A stretch of 16,002 nt of DNA. It comes from Alphaproteobacteria bacterium (GTDB taxonomy: Bacteria; Pseudomonadota; Alphaproteobacteria; Micropepsales; Micropepsaceae). Location of the stretch: NCBI GenBank assembly GCA_017307315.1, contig JAFKFF010000113.1, forward strand, positions 5,082-21,083, given 5' to 3'. Positions 7,193 to 13,919 of this stretch are shown here, piece by piece; the first letter of the stretch is position 1, and the number at the start of each line of letters is the position of its first letter. The position numbers and the translations under genes are program-made. The notes under the pieces are model-generated. The model worked only from the letters and a program-made list of their open reading frames with translations. It did no database searches and was not told the origin of the DNA.

Positions 7193-8037
7193 CGCTGGAA
7201 TTGCTGGAAGCGCTGTCGCTGCCGGGCGACGCCGCCAAGCCCAATGAGGATTCCTTCGCGCATCTTGACCATGCCGCGCTGGTGCTGGATGGCGCGACGC
7301 CTTTGGGACCCTCCTTGTTGCCGGGGCCGAGCGACGCGGCCTGGATCGCGCAATTCGGCGCCAGGCGCCTGGCGGCGCATCTGAAAGAGGGCGATGCGCC
7401 GGACAAGGCGCTGGAGCATGCGCTGGAAGATGCGGCGAGGAGCTTCATCGGCCTGTCGCGCCAGCCCATCCGCGAGAAATGGCAGACGCCTTGCGCCTCT
7501 CTGATGCTGGTAAGCCTTGATCAAGACCGGAGGGGGCTAAAATTCTTTTGGTTCGGCGATTGCGCCGCGATCGTTCAAAGCGGCGATGACGTCACCGTCG
7601 TCGGCGAAAGCCTGCAGAAACGGCGCGAAGAAGCGGCGCGGGCGAAAAAGATGGCCAAGGCGCTAAACCTGTCGTCCGCCGCCGGCGTGAACCGGCCCGA
7701 GATCGAGCCCTTGCTCCGTGCGGCCCGCAACCGCATCAATTCGGGGCGCAACTGGTTGTTCTCGCCCGACCCGCGGGCCGCCGCGCATGTCGCGCGCCAG
7801 GAGATGGCGGCGAAAGAAGGCGATTGCATCCTGCTCGCCAGCGACGGTTTTCTCGCCCTGGTGGGTGATTACGGTCTCTACGATCCGAAATCGCTGCTGG
7901 ACGCGGCGCGGCAGGACGGCTTGGCGGCGCTGGGCAAGATCCTGCGCGCCACGGAAGACGCCGATCCGGCTGGCGAGACCTATGCCCGTTTCAAGAAAAG
8001 CGACGATGCCACGGCGGTGCTGCTGCGCATTCGCTAA
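7189..8037 (+). CDS. PP2C-like serine/threonine phosphatase domain protein
   Basis: A 282-residue protein with the layout of a PP2C (PPM) metal-dependent protein phosphatase. Visible signatures are KPNEDSF near the start (about 17-23), LVLDGA (31-36), ILLASDGFLALV (about 215-226) and the closing SDDATAVLLRI; together they supply the acidic metal ligands. A charged KRREEAARAKKMAKAL segment lies in the middle and looks like an insert relative to the compact bacterial PP2C fold. There is no signal peptide or membrane segment, so it should be cytoplasmic. The start ATG overlaps the cca stop (ATGA), placing it last in the DUF1285-Nudix-cca operon. The substrate is unknown; coupling to tRNA maturation is only suggested by position. 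It ends just before a convergent, hairpin-rich spacer. Confidence 0.82.
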   Translation: MTLELLEALSLPGDAAKPNEDSFAHLDHAALVLDGATPLGPSLLPGPSDAAWIAQFGARRLAAHLKEGDAPDKALEHALEDAARSFIGLSRQPIREKWQTPCASLMLVSLDQDRRGLKFFWFGDCAAIVQSGDDVTVVGESLQKRREEAARAKKMAKALNLSSAAGVNRPEIEPLLRAARNRINSGRNWLFSPDPRAAAHVARQEMAAKEGDCILLASDGFLALVGDYGLYDPKSLLDAARQDGLAALGKILRATEDADPAGETYARFKKSDDATAVLLRIR

Positions 8038-8044
8038 CCGTCCT

Positions 8045-8106
8045 CATGCTTCGACAGGCTCAGCATGCGGATTTTATCTCAACTTCACCCTGAGCTTGAG
8101 CGAACG
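8045..8106. repeat. REP-like inverted repeat between convergent genes
   Basis: Spacer between the PP2C gene (plus) and the terC-like gene (minus). It has CATGCT (8045-8050) and AGCATG (8062-8067) as a small hairpin around TTCGACAGGCTC. A second unit, CCCTGAGCTTGAGCG (8088-8102), is inverted to it: GCTCAG at 8058-8063 pairs with CTGAGC at 8090-8095. The words TTCGACAGGCTCAG and CCTGAGCTTG are typical of a REP-like intergenic repeat common in alphaproteobacteria (from memory). It probably serves as a bidirectional terminator or mRNA 3'-end stabiliser; no clean U-run is present. Confidence 0.55.
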
Positions 8107-8139
8107 GCTGGAGGAGGAGTGTCGCGCCAGGCAGATGCC

Positions 8140-8742
8140 CTAACCCATCGCCTTCAGCACATCCTCGCTGCCCGACCAGATCATGCTGAGCGCGACATAG
8201 ACCACGATGGCCAAGCCCAGATAGCTGATCCAGCGATAGCGCTCGAGCAGGCGCGCGATCAGGTTGGCGGCGGCGCCCATCAGCGCCACCGACATCAAAA
8301 GCCCGATCACCAGTACGTCGAGATGGTCGCGGGCCGCGCCCGCCACGGCCAGGACATTGTCCAGCGACATCGAGACGTCGGCGAGCGTGATCTGGATGAT
8401 GGCGCGGCGCAGCGAGGCGTTGGCGTCGATCTCCGCATGCTCCTTGGCGTGGCCCGCCGAAATGTCGCGCCAGAAGCGCCAGCTCACCCACAGAAGCAGG
8501 ATGCCGCCCGCCAGGGTCAGGCCGATGACCTGCATCAGCTGCACGGCGACGAAGGCCATCGCCACCCGCAGCAGCACCGCCGCGGCCAGGCCGAACAGAA
8601 TCACCTTGCGCCGCATCTCCAGCGGCACCCGGGCGGCGGCCAGGCCGATCACCACGGCATTGTCGCCCGCCAGCACCACGTCGATCATCAAAACCTGGGC
8701 CAGGGCGAACAGGCCGCCTTGGTCGAAAAGCGTGAGATGCAT
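8140..8742 (-). CDS. TerC/YjbE-family integral membrane protein
   Basis: A 200-residue polytopic membrane protein of the TerC superfamily, YjbE-like branch. The two family motifs with buried acids are present: MIDVVLAGDNAVVIGLA (about 19-35) and ITLADVSMSLDNVLAVAGAA (about 117-136), each followed by hydrophobic helices; I count about six or seven segments. A hydrophilic, His- and acid-containing loop (SAGHAKEHAEIDANAS) sits between the halves. Members are linked to metal-ion export, including manganese in some bacteria, so metal efflux is the best guess, not proven here. The ATG at 8742 overlaps the trmL stop by one base (TGATG), so it is co-transcribed and probably translationally coupled with trmL, although no functional link is evident. 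I see no manganese riboswitch upstream; trmL occupies that space. Confidence 0.88.
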   Translation of the reverse strand: MHLTLFDQGGLFALAQVLMIDVVLAGDNAVVIGLAAARVPLEMRRKVILFGLAAAVLLRVAMAFVAVQLMQVIGLTLAGGILLLWVSWRFWRDISAGHAKEHAEIDANASLRRAIIQITLADVSMSLDNVLAVAGAARDHLDVLVIGLLMSVALMGAAANLIARLLERYRWISYLGLAIVVYVALSMIWSGSEDVLKAMG

Positions 8743-9200
8743 CAGGTGTGGTCCCCCGGGAAAGCGCCAGTCTGGCGCAAGGCTTCGCCCAAGACCATGG
8801 CCGCGGCCTGGGCGACATTGATCGACCGCATGCCCGGCCGCATGGGAATCAGCAAGCGTTCATGCGCGGCCTGATGGACCATATCGGGTACCCCCGCGCT
8901 TTCCCGCCCCAGAATCAGCGTGTCGGACGCCAGGAACCCGAAACCGGCATAGGGCCGGGCCGCTTGGGTGGTCAGGAGCAGCAGCCGCCCCGGCGCCCCG
9001 GCGCGGAAGCTTTCCCAGGATTGGTGCCGGGTGAGGTCGGTTTCCCCCCGATAATCCATCCCCGCCCGGCGAAAATTGCGGTCGGTGAGGAGAAATCCAC
9101 AGGGCTCGATGATGTCCATGGCCACGCCCAGACAGGCGCAAAGCCGCATCAGCGAACCGGCATTCTGTGGAATGTCAGGCTGGTAGAGCGCCAGACGCAA
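8742..9200 (-). CDS. trmL: tRNA (cytidine/uridine-2'-O-)-methyltransferase TrmL
   Basis: A 152-residue SPOUT-class methyltransferase matching TrmL, which 2'-O-methylates the wobble base (position 34) of certain leucine tRNAs with SAM. All three SPOUT motifs are visible: DIPQNAGSLMRLCACLG (9-25) with EPCGF and FRRAGMDY after it, LILGRESAGVPD (about 95-106), and the knot-forming IPMRPGMRSINVAQAAAMVLGEALRQ near the C-terminus. The length is standard for this small, domain-free enzyme. The start is a TTG at 9200, with AGGA about nine bases upstream; there is no ATG nearby. It is transcribed away from petA across a 205-bp gap, an arrangement I recall from other alphaproteobacteria, and is followed by the terC-like gene with a one-base overlap. 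Confidence 0.93.
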   Translation of the reverse strand: MRLALYQPDIPQNAGSLMRLCACLGVAMDIIEPCGFLLTDRNFRRAGMDYRGETDLTRHQSWESFRAGAPGRLLLLTTQAARPYAGFGFLASDTLILGRESAGVPDMVHQAAHERLLIPMRPGMRSINVAQAAAMVLGEALRQTGAFPGDHT

Positions 9201-9405
9201 AAGACCTGTTCCTGCTTTGCGCCCAAGATACGGGCGGATAAGGCATTTTCTGCGGCATCGTGCCGCAAGACCCTCGAAATTCGAGCCACTATTTTACCGC
9301 GCCAGCGGACGCATTTCGGGCTATTTCGTCGCCCGGGGCTTGCATTTCCGCCGCCACAGTTTTCCTTACGCCAGTCTCTGGCCGTTTTTAAAGAAGGTGA
9401 TCCCG
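9201..9405. promoter_or_regulatory. Divergent trmL / petA intergenic region with two hairpins
   Basis: 205-bp gap expected to hold promoters for trmL (minus) and petABC (plus). It contains a perfect 7-bp stem with a three-base loop, TGCGGCA-TCG-TGCCGCA (9251-9267), and a 13-nt palindrome CTCGAAATTCGAG (9273-9285). Neither is followed by a T-run, so they are not intrinsic terminators in either direction. The palindrome could be a regulator site and the stem a leader structure of trmL. No clear -35/-10 pair stands out; TTGCAT near 9340 is a possible -35 for petA without a good -10. The petA ribosome site AAGAAGG lies at about 9391-9397. Confidence 0.35.
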
Positions 9406-9957
9406 GTGACAGCAACGACAATGGACGGAACACGCCGAGACTTTCTTTATGTGGCCTCGGGCGCCATGGCGGCCGTGGGCGCCGCCGCCGCGGCCTGGCC
9501 CTTCGTCGATCAGATGAATCCCTCCGCCGCCGCCCTGGCGCTTTCCACGGTGGAAGTGGACCTGGCTCCAGTCGCGGTCGGCCAGCAGATCGTGGTGAAG
9601 TGGCGCGGCCATCCGCTTTTCGTCCGCCGCCGCACCCCGGCCGAAATCGATGCGGCCAAGAAGGTCGATGTGGCGAGCCTTCCCGATCCCCTGGCGCGCA
9701 ACGCCAACAAGCCCGACAGCGCCCCGGCCACCGACGCAGATCGCGTGATCAAGCCGGAATGGCTGGTCCTGATCGGCGTCTGCACCCATCTGGGCTGCAC
9801 ACCCACCGGGTTCGAAGGAGAATATGGCGGCTGGCTCTGCCACTGCCACGGCTCGGAGTACGATACCGCGGGCCGCATCCGCAAAGGGCCGGCGCCGGAA
9901 AATCTGGCGGTCCCGCCCTACGCTTTCCTTTCAGACACCCGCGTCAAGGTCGGTTGA
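9406..9957 (+). CDS. petA: Ubiquinol-cytochrome c reductase Rieske iron-sulfur subunit
   Basis: Rieske 2Fe-2S subunit of the cytochrome bc1 complex, 183 residues. It carries electrons from ubiquinol to cytochrome c1 on the periplasmic side. The N-terminus holds a twin-arginine segment (TRRDFLYVASG, 9-19) followed by a hydrophobic helix that remains as the membrane anchor. The cluster motifs are CTHLGC (126-131) and CHCHGS (145-150), giving ligands C126, H128, C145 and H148 and the disulfide C131-C147. Box 2 usually reads CPCHGS; here His replaces Pro. The start is the GTG at 9406, with AAGAAGG about eight bases upstream; the in-frame ATG at 9421 has no ribosome site. A longer frame reaches back to 9217 but adds nothing typical of the family. 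petB follows 12 bases later. Confidence 0.95.
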   Translation: MTATTMDGTRRDFLYVASGAMAAVGAAAAAWPFVDQMNPSAAALALSTVEVDLAPVAVGQQIVVKWRGHPLFVRRRTPAEIDAAKKVDVASLPDPLARNANKPDSAPATDADRVIKPEWLVLIGVCTHLGCTPTGFEGEYGGWLCHCHGSEYDTAGRIRKGPAPENLAVPPYAFLSDTRVKVG

Positions 9958-9969
9958 GGAGCATAAAGA

Positions 9970-11226
9970 ATGTCCGGTCCATCGACCTATAATCCCCAGT
10001 CCGGTCTCGAGAAGTGGATTGACCAGCGCCTGCCGCTGCCGCGTCTCATGCATGACACCATGCGCACCTTCCCGACGCCGCGGAATCTGAACATCTGGTA
10101 CACCTTCGGCGGCATCCTGACTTTCTGCCTCGGCGTCCAGATCATCACCGGCATCGTCCTGGCCATGCATTACGTCTCCAATGCGGGCCTGGCCTTCGAC
10201 TCGGTCGAAGCCATCATGCGCGACGTCAATTACGGCTGGCTGATCCGCTTCATCCACGCCAACGGCGCCTCGATGTTCTTCCTCGCCGTCTACATCCACA
10301 TGTTCCGCGGCCTCTATTACGGCTCGTACAAGGCCCCGCGCGAACTGATCTGGATCATCGGCGTCCTGATCTATCTTCTGATGATGGCGACGGCCTTCTT
10401 CGGCTATGTGCTGCCCTGGGGCCAGATGTCCTTCTGGGGCGCCACCGTCATCACCAACCTGTTCAGCGCCATTCCGGTGGTGGGCAGCCACATCGCCACC
10501 TGGCTGTGGGGTGATTTCGCGGTGGGCGATGCGACCCTCAATCGCTTCTTCTCGCTGCACTATCTCCTGCCCTTCATCATCGCCGGCGTGGTCGGGCTGC
10601 AAATCTGGGCGCTGCATGTTCCGGGCAACAACAACCAGCTGGGCATCGACGTGAAGAGCCCGCAGGACACCGTGCCCTTCCACCCCTATTACACGGTGAA
10701 GGACGCCTTCTATCTCTGCCTGTTCGTGCTGTTCTTCGCCTTCTTCGTCTTCTACGCGCCGGACTTCTTCGGCAATCCGGACAATTACGAGCAGGCCAAT
10801 CCCCTGGTGACCCCGCCGGATATCGTGCCGGAATGGTATCTGTTGCCCTTCTACGCGATGCTGCGCTCCATCCCGAACAAGCTGATGGGCGTGATCGTGA
10901 TGGGCGGCGCCATCGTCACCCTGTTCTTCCTGCCCTGGCTCGACACCAGCCGGGTCCGCTCCTGCCGCTTCCGGCCCCTGATGAAGCAATTCTTCTGGGC
11001 GTTCGCGGTGGCCTGCGTGCTCCTGGGCTATTGCGGCGCCCAGAGCGTCGATGCGGCGGTGGCGGGAATTCCGCTCCTGTGGGTGGCGCGCCTGGCGACG
11101 CTCTACTATTTCGTCTTCTTCTGGATCCTGATGCCGATCATCGGCCTGATCGAGACGCCGAAGAAGCTGCCCGCTTCCATCGCCCAATCCGTGCTCGGCG
11201 ACTCCGCCGCGGCCGCTGCCGAGTGA
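9970..11226 (+). CDS. petB: Cytochrome b subunit of the bc1 complex, with an altered heme ligand position
   Basis: A 418-residue cytochrome b, the membrane core of ubiquinol-cytochrome c reductase, holding hemes bL and bH and both quinone sites. Helix B carries the heme histidines H96 and H110, 14 residues apart. Helix D carries H197 (SLHYLLPF), but the residue 14 further on is Gln211 (GLQIWALH) where the family has the fourth ligand His, normally to heme bH; the codon is CAA at 10600-10602. The following conserved H216 is kept. The Qo-site PEWY motif ([13 protein letters not shown]) and the [16 protein letters not shown] helix are intact, as is the Qi-side KD in [14 protein letters not shown] replaces the usual NNP. 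GAGGAG precedes the ATG by eight bases. A GC-driven open frame of similar length lies on the opposite strand and is not a gene. Confidence 0.95.
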   Translation: MSGPSTYNPQSGLEKWIDQRLPLPRLMHDTMRTFPTPRNLNIWYTFGGILTFCLGVQIITGIVLAMHYVSNAGLAFDSVEAIMRDVNYGWLIRFIHANGASMFFLAVYIHMFRGLYYGSYKAPRELIWIIGVLIYLLMMATAFFGYVLPWGQMSFWGATVITNLFSAIPVVGSHIATWLWGDFAVGDATLNRFFSLHYLLPFIIAGVVGLQIWALHVPGNNNQLGIDVKSPQDTVPFHPYYTVKDAFYLCLFVLFFAFFVFYAPDFFGNPDNYEQANPLVTPPDIVPEWYLLPFYAMLRSIPNKLMGVIVMGGAIVTLFFLPWLDTSRVRSCRFRPLMKQFFWAFAVACVLLGYCGAQSVDAAVAGIPLLWVARLATLYYFVFFWILMPIIGLIETPKKLPASIAQSVLGDSAAAAAE

Positions 11227-11234
11227 GATACACC

Positions 11235-12044
11235 ATGCGCTTCGCACTTCGTTTCACCTTGGCGGCGGGGTTGACGGCGCTGGCCCTGCCGGCGATGGCC
11301 CAGGACGCGGCGGTCAACACCACGCGCCTGCATCCCAAGAGCGGCGAATTCGCGTTCGAGGGGCCGTTCGGCACCTACGATCGCGCCGCCCTGCAGCGCG
11401 GCTTCCAGGTCTACAAGGAAGTCTGCGCCGCCTGTCATGGCCTCAACCATGTCGCCTTCCACAATCTGAACGAGGAAGGCGGACCCGGCTTCACCGAGGC
11501 CCAGGCCAAGGCGATCGCGGCGGGCTACAAGATCCCGGCCGATCCCAACGACAAGGGCGAGTTGTTCGACGACAAGGGCGTGCGCCTGACCCGCCCCGGA
11601 ATCCTGGCCGACAAATTCCCCTCGCCCTATCCGAACGAGGAAGCGGCGCGCGCCAACAATAGCGGCTCGCTGCCCCCCGACCTGTCGATGGTGGTGAAGG
11701 CCAGGGCCGGCGGCGCCGACTATGTCTATTCCATCCTCACCGGCTTCCATGAAAAAACCCCGGCCGGCTTCAAGGTGACGGAAGGCAAGTATTTCAATCC
11801 CTATTTCGAGGGCTGGAATATCGCCATGCCGCCGCCGCTGGTGGACAATGCCGTGACCTATTCCGACGGCACCAAGGCCACCATCGCCCAGGAAGCGCAT
11901 GACGTCGCCACCTTCCTGGCCTGGGCTTCCGATCCCAAGATGGAAGAGCGCAAGCGCATGGGCTTCGGCGTTCTGATCTTCCTGGTGGCGCTTTCGGGCG
12001 TTCTGTTTGCCGCCTATCGCAAGGTCTGGGCCGACCAGCACTAG
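11235..12044 (+). CDS. petC: Cytochrome c1
   Basis: A 269-residue cytochrome c1, which accepts electrons from the Rieske protein and passes them to soluble cytochrome c. A Sec signal peptide covers residues 1-22 (cleavage after ALPAMA). The heme-binding CAACH is at 64-68, and the axial methionine lies in WNIAMPPPL. The family stretch FPSPYPNEEAARANNSGSLPPDLSMVVKAR is complete. A C-terminal helix (GFGVLIFLVALSGVLFAAYRKVW) anchors the protein, with a short positive tail facing the cytoplasm. It starts at the ATG 11235, eight bases after the petB stop, with a poor ribosome site, so translation is probably coupled to petB. It is encoded separately rather than fused to petB as in some Rhizobiales. 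It is the last gene of the operon and is followed by a repeat-rich spacer and a terminator. Confidence 0.95.
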   Translation: MRFALRFTLAAGLTALALPAMAQDAAVNTTRLHPKSGEFAFEGPFGTYDRAALQRGFQVYKEVCAACHGLNHVAFHNLNEEGGPGFTEAQAKAIAAGYKIPADPNDKGELFDDKGVRLTRPGILADKFPSPYPNEEAARANNSGSLPPDLSMVVKARAGGADYVYSILTGFHEKTPAGFKVTEGKYFNPYFEGWNIAMPPPLVDNAVTYSDGTKATIAQEAHDVATFLAWASDPKMEERKRMGFGVLIFLVALSGVLFAAYRKVWADQH

Positions 12045-12061
12045 TGAGCCGCGTCTTGTGA

Positions 12062-12215
12062 GCAGGTCCAGTGGACCTGCGAAAGCGGCGAACGCCGCGA
12101 GCTTGGGCGAGCGGCCGCGGCTACCGTGGGATGGTTGTACGACTATTCTGTGACGTTTCTGGCCCTTCGCTTACGCTCAGGGCGTTCGTCGCTCAAAACG
12201 GTCCACTGGACCGTT
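12062..12215. repeat. Imperfect ~154-bp inverted-repeat element downstream of petC
   Basis: Each end is itself a near-perfect palindrome: GCAGGTCCAGTGGACCTGC (12062-12080) and AACGGTCCACTGGACCGTT (12197-12215). They share the centre GGTCCANTGGACC but have different, still self-complementary flanks. Inward of these, the left half (about 12083-12116) matches the reverse complement of the right half in blocks, such as AGCG, CGAACGCC, GAGC, GCGA and GGCC, so the two arms are diverged inverted copies about 55 bases long around a unique centre. No transposase is present. It resembles a small non-autonomous (MITE-like) or mosaic intergenic element. A 71-codon frame across it has no recognisable protein. 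Confidence 0.6.
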
Positions 12216-12236
12216 CATACGCGGACGCTATGAACT

Positions 12237-12253
12237 GTTTGCCTTTGGCAAAC
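12237..12253. other. Short perfect hairpin between petC and mtnP
   Basis: GTTTGCC (12237-12243), a TTT loop and GGCAAAC (12247-12253) form a seven-base-pair perfect stem. It lies between the long inverted element and the terminator. Its GGCAAA/TTTGCC core is the same as the inner stem of the 57-bp repeats at 13745-13913, which may be chance. It could be an mRNA 3' structure of petABC or part of a leader of mtnP. Confidence 0.4.
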
Positions 12254-12267
12254 CGCTCCTTACTGAT

Positions 12268-12301
12268 AAAAGGGCGCCTTTCCTAGCGGGGCGCCCTTTT
12301 T
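12268..12301. terminator. Strong bidirectional intrinsic terminator
   Basis: AAAAGGGCGCC (12268-12278) pairs perfectly over 11 bp with GGCGCCCTTTT (12290-12300) around an 11-base loop, and the plus strand continues with a run of five T. It is a textbook rho-independent terminator for the petABC transcript, some 220 bp after the petC stop. It ends only 35 bp before the mtnP start, so any mtnP promoter upstream of it would be attenuated by it. Confidence 0.85.
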
Positions 12302-12336
12302 GCTGCGCGTACGCGAGAGCGGGAGCGCCGTTTTAT
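12302..12336 (+). promoter_or_regulatory. mtnP leader with ribosome-binding site
   Basis: The 35 bases between the terminator and mtnP leave no room for a complete normal promoter plus leader. GGGAG at 12321-12325 is the likely ribosome site, about 11 bases before the ATG, which is longer than ideal. A weak promoter could overlap the terminator (TTGCCT at 12239-12244 with TGATAA at 12264-12269, spacing too long at 19). Otherwise transcription must read through the hairpin. Confidence 0.35.
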
Positions 12337-13215
12337 ATGTCTCGGACCGTGCTTGGAGTGATCGGCGGATCGGGGGTCTATGAGATCCCCGGCCTGGAAA
12401 ATGCCCGCTGGCAGAGCGTGAAAAGCCCGTGGGGCGAGCCTTCGGACCAGCTTCTCACCGGCACCTTCCATGGCGTCGATATGGTGTTTTTGCCGCGCCA
12501 TGGCCGCGGCCACATCCAGACCCCCACCAGCATCAATTACCGCGCCAATATCGACGCCCTGAAGCGCATCGGCGTTACCGACGTGATCTCGGTCTCGGCT
12601 TGCGGCTCGCTCCGCGCGGAACTGCCGCCCGGCACTTTCGTGATGGCGGACCAGTTCATCGACCGCACCTTCGCGCGCGAGAAGAGTTTCTTCGGCCCCG
12701 GCTTCGTCGCTCATGTCTCGATGGCGCACCCGGTCTGTCCGCGCCTGTCGGGGGCGCTGACCCTGGCGGCGCGGGAAGAGCGCATCGATCATTCCGAAGG
12801 CGGCACCTATATCTGCATGGAAGGGCCGCAATTCTCCACCCGGGCGGAAAGCTTTCTCTACCGCTCCTGGGATTGCAGCGTGATCGGCATGACCGCGATG
12901 CCGGAAGCCAAGCTCGCCCGCGAGGCCGAGCTGCCCTACGCCATCGTGGCGATGGTGACCGACTATGATTGCTGGCACGAAACCCATGAGCATGTGACGG
13001 TGGACGCGGTGCTGAAGGTCATGCACCAGAATGCCGAGAATGCCCGCCGCCTGATCATGGCGGTGGCGCCCAAGCTGGGGCCGGCGCGCCAGCCCTGTCC
13101 GCTGGGCGTGGAAACCACATTGGATACCGCCGTGGTGACGGCGCCCGAACGGCGCGATCCCGCCCTTGTCGCCAAGCTCGACGCCGTGGCGGGCCGCATC
13201 CTGAAGAAAGGTTGA
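12337..13215 (+). CDS. mtnP: S-methyl-5'-thioadenosine phosphorylase
   Basis: A 292-residue purine nucleoside phosphorylase-family enzyme that splits 5'-methylthioadenosine, a by-product of SAM use, into adenine and 5-methylthioribose-1-phosphate. Phosphate- and sugar-site motifs are GGSGVY (10-15), PRHGRGH (53-59) and [12 protein letters not shown] (161-172); base recognition uses [13 protein letters not shown] (184-196) and the MVTDYDCW segment (207-213), the Asp-x-Asp form that marks adenine-specific MTAPs. The length fits. It lies first in a plus-strand run with apt, a GST-like gene, mtnA and a class II aldolase, which fits a complete MTA salvage route. apt begins five bases after the stop, its ribosome site lying inside the end of mtnP. 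I recall mtnP-apt behind petABC in other alphaproteobacteria. Confidence 0.95.
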   Translation: MSRTVLGVIGGSGVYEIPGLENARWQSVKSPWGEPSDQLLTGTFHGVDMVFLPRHGRGHIQTPTSINYRANIDALKRIGVTDVISVSACGSLRAELPPGTFVMADQFIDRTFAREKSFFGPGFVAHVSMAHPVCPRLSGALTLAAREERIDHSEGGTYICMEGPQFSTRAESFLYRSWDCSVIGMTAMPEAKLAREAELPYAIVAMVTDYDCWHETHEHVTVDAVLKVMHQNAENARRLIMAVAPKLGPARQPCPLGVETTLDTAVVTAPERRDPALVAKLDAVAGRILKKG

Positions 13216-13219
13216 CGCC

Positions 13220-13747
13220 ATGGATTTCCGCGAGGTCATTCGCACCATTCCCGATTATCCCCAGCCGGGCATCATGTTCCGCGACATCACCACGCTTCTG
13301 GGCAACGCGCGCGCCTTCCGCCGCGCGGTGGACGAGCTGGTGCAACCTTACGCCGGCATTCGCGTGGACAAGGTGGCGGCGCTGGAAGCGCGCGGCTTTA
13401 TTCTCGGCGGCGCTGTGGCGCACCAGCTGTCCTGCGGCTTCGTTCCCATCCGCAAGAAGGGCAAGCTGCCCTACACCGTGATCGGAGAAAGCTATGCCCT
13501 GGAATATGGCCAGGACCGAGTGGAAGTTCATATCGACGCCTTCCAGAAGGGCGATCATGTTCTTCTGGTCGACGACCTGATCGCCACCGGCGGCACCGCC
13601 AGCGCGGGCATCCGCCTGATGGAACGGGCGGGCGCCGAAGTGATCGGTTGTTCCTTCGTGATCGATCTGCCGGAATTGGGCGGTGCAGACAAGCTGCGCG
13701 CCTTGGGCAAGCCGGTGAACACGCTGGTTTCTTTTGAGGGTCACTAG
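13220..13747 (+). CDS. apt: Adenine phosphoribosyltransferase
   Basis: A 175-residue type I phosphoribosyltransferase that converts adenine and PRPP to AMP. The PRPP-binding motif [15 protein letters not shown] is at 113-127, the flexible-loop segment [20 protein letters not shown] at 78-97, and the N-terminal [15 protein letters not shown] is typical of Apt. The ATG at 13220 has GAAAGG eight bases upstream. Its place after mtnP is logical, since MtnP releases adenine and Apt returns it to the nucleotide pool in the cytoplasm. The stop codon TAG (13745-13747) is also the first three bases of the tandem palindromic repeat that fills the gap to the next gene, so the repeat has either grown right up to the gene or supplied its stop. 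Confidence 0.96.
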   Translation: MDFREVIRTIPDYPQPGIMFRDITTLLGNARAFRRAVDELVQPYAGIRVDKVAALEARGFILGGAVAHQLSCGFVPIRKKGKLPYTVIGESYALEYGQDRVEVHIDAFQKGDHVLLVDDLIATGGTASAGIRLMERAGAEVIGCSFVIDLPELGGADKLRALGKPVNTLVSFEGH

Positions 13748-13913
13748 GAGCAATGCCAGGCAAAGTGTGTAGCGGTTTGCCGTCCGGCATTGCGACAGGG
13801 ATAGGAGCAATGCCAGGCAAAGTGTGTAGCGGTTTGCCGTCCGGCATTGCGACAGGGATAGGAGCAATGCCAGGCAAAGTGGACGCCGGTTTGCCGTCCG
13901 GCATTGCGACAGG
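13745..13913. repeat. Three tandem 57-bp palindromic units in the apt-GST spacer
   Basis: Units start at 13745, 13802 and 13859. The first two are identical over all 57 bases; the third is two bases shorter and differs only in its loop. Each has nested perfect stems: GCAATGCC (13750-13757) with GGCATTGC (13786-13793), and inside it GGCAAA (13759-13764) with TTTGCC (13776-13781), joined by a bulged A and a GTCC. The array holds the apt stop in its first three bases and ends in ACAGG, the likely ribosome site of the GST gene. The core words match the single element at 3573-3646. Tandem copies suggest recent local amplification of a mobile or slippage-prone intergenic palindrome. Confidence 0.92.
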
Positions 13914-13919
13914 AAAAAA

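Noticed and set aside
9931..11247. 438-codon minus-strand open frame opposite petB
   Set aside because: Its composition is typical of the antisense of a hydrophobic membrane protein and no family is recognisable; petB is unambiguous.
12071..12286. 71-codon open frame between petC and mtnP
   Set aside because: It runs through the inverted-repeat element and the terminator stem, with no ribosome site and no recognisable protein.
12062..12301. Riboswitch upstream of mtnP, such as a SAM-type
   Set aside because: I could not find the conserved core of a known SAM or adenine riboswitch; the region is explained by palindromes and a terminator.
13745..13913. CRISPR-like array
   Set aside because: The units are directly adjacent with no unique spacers, and the whole unit is the palindrome.
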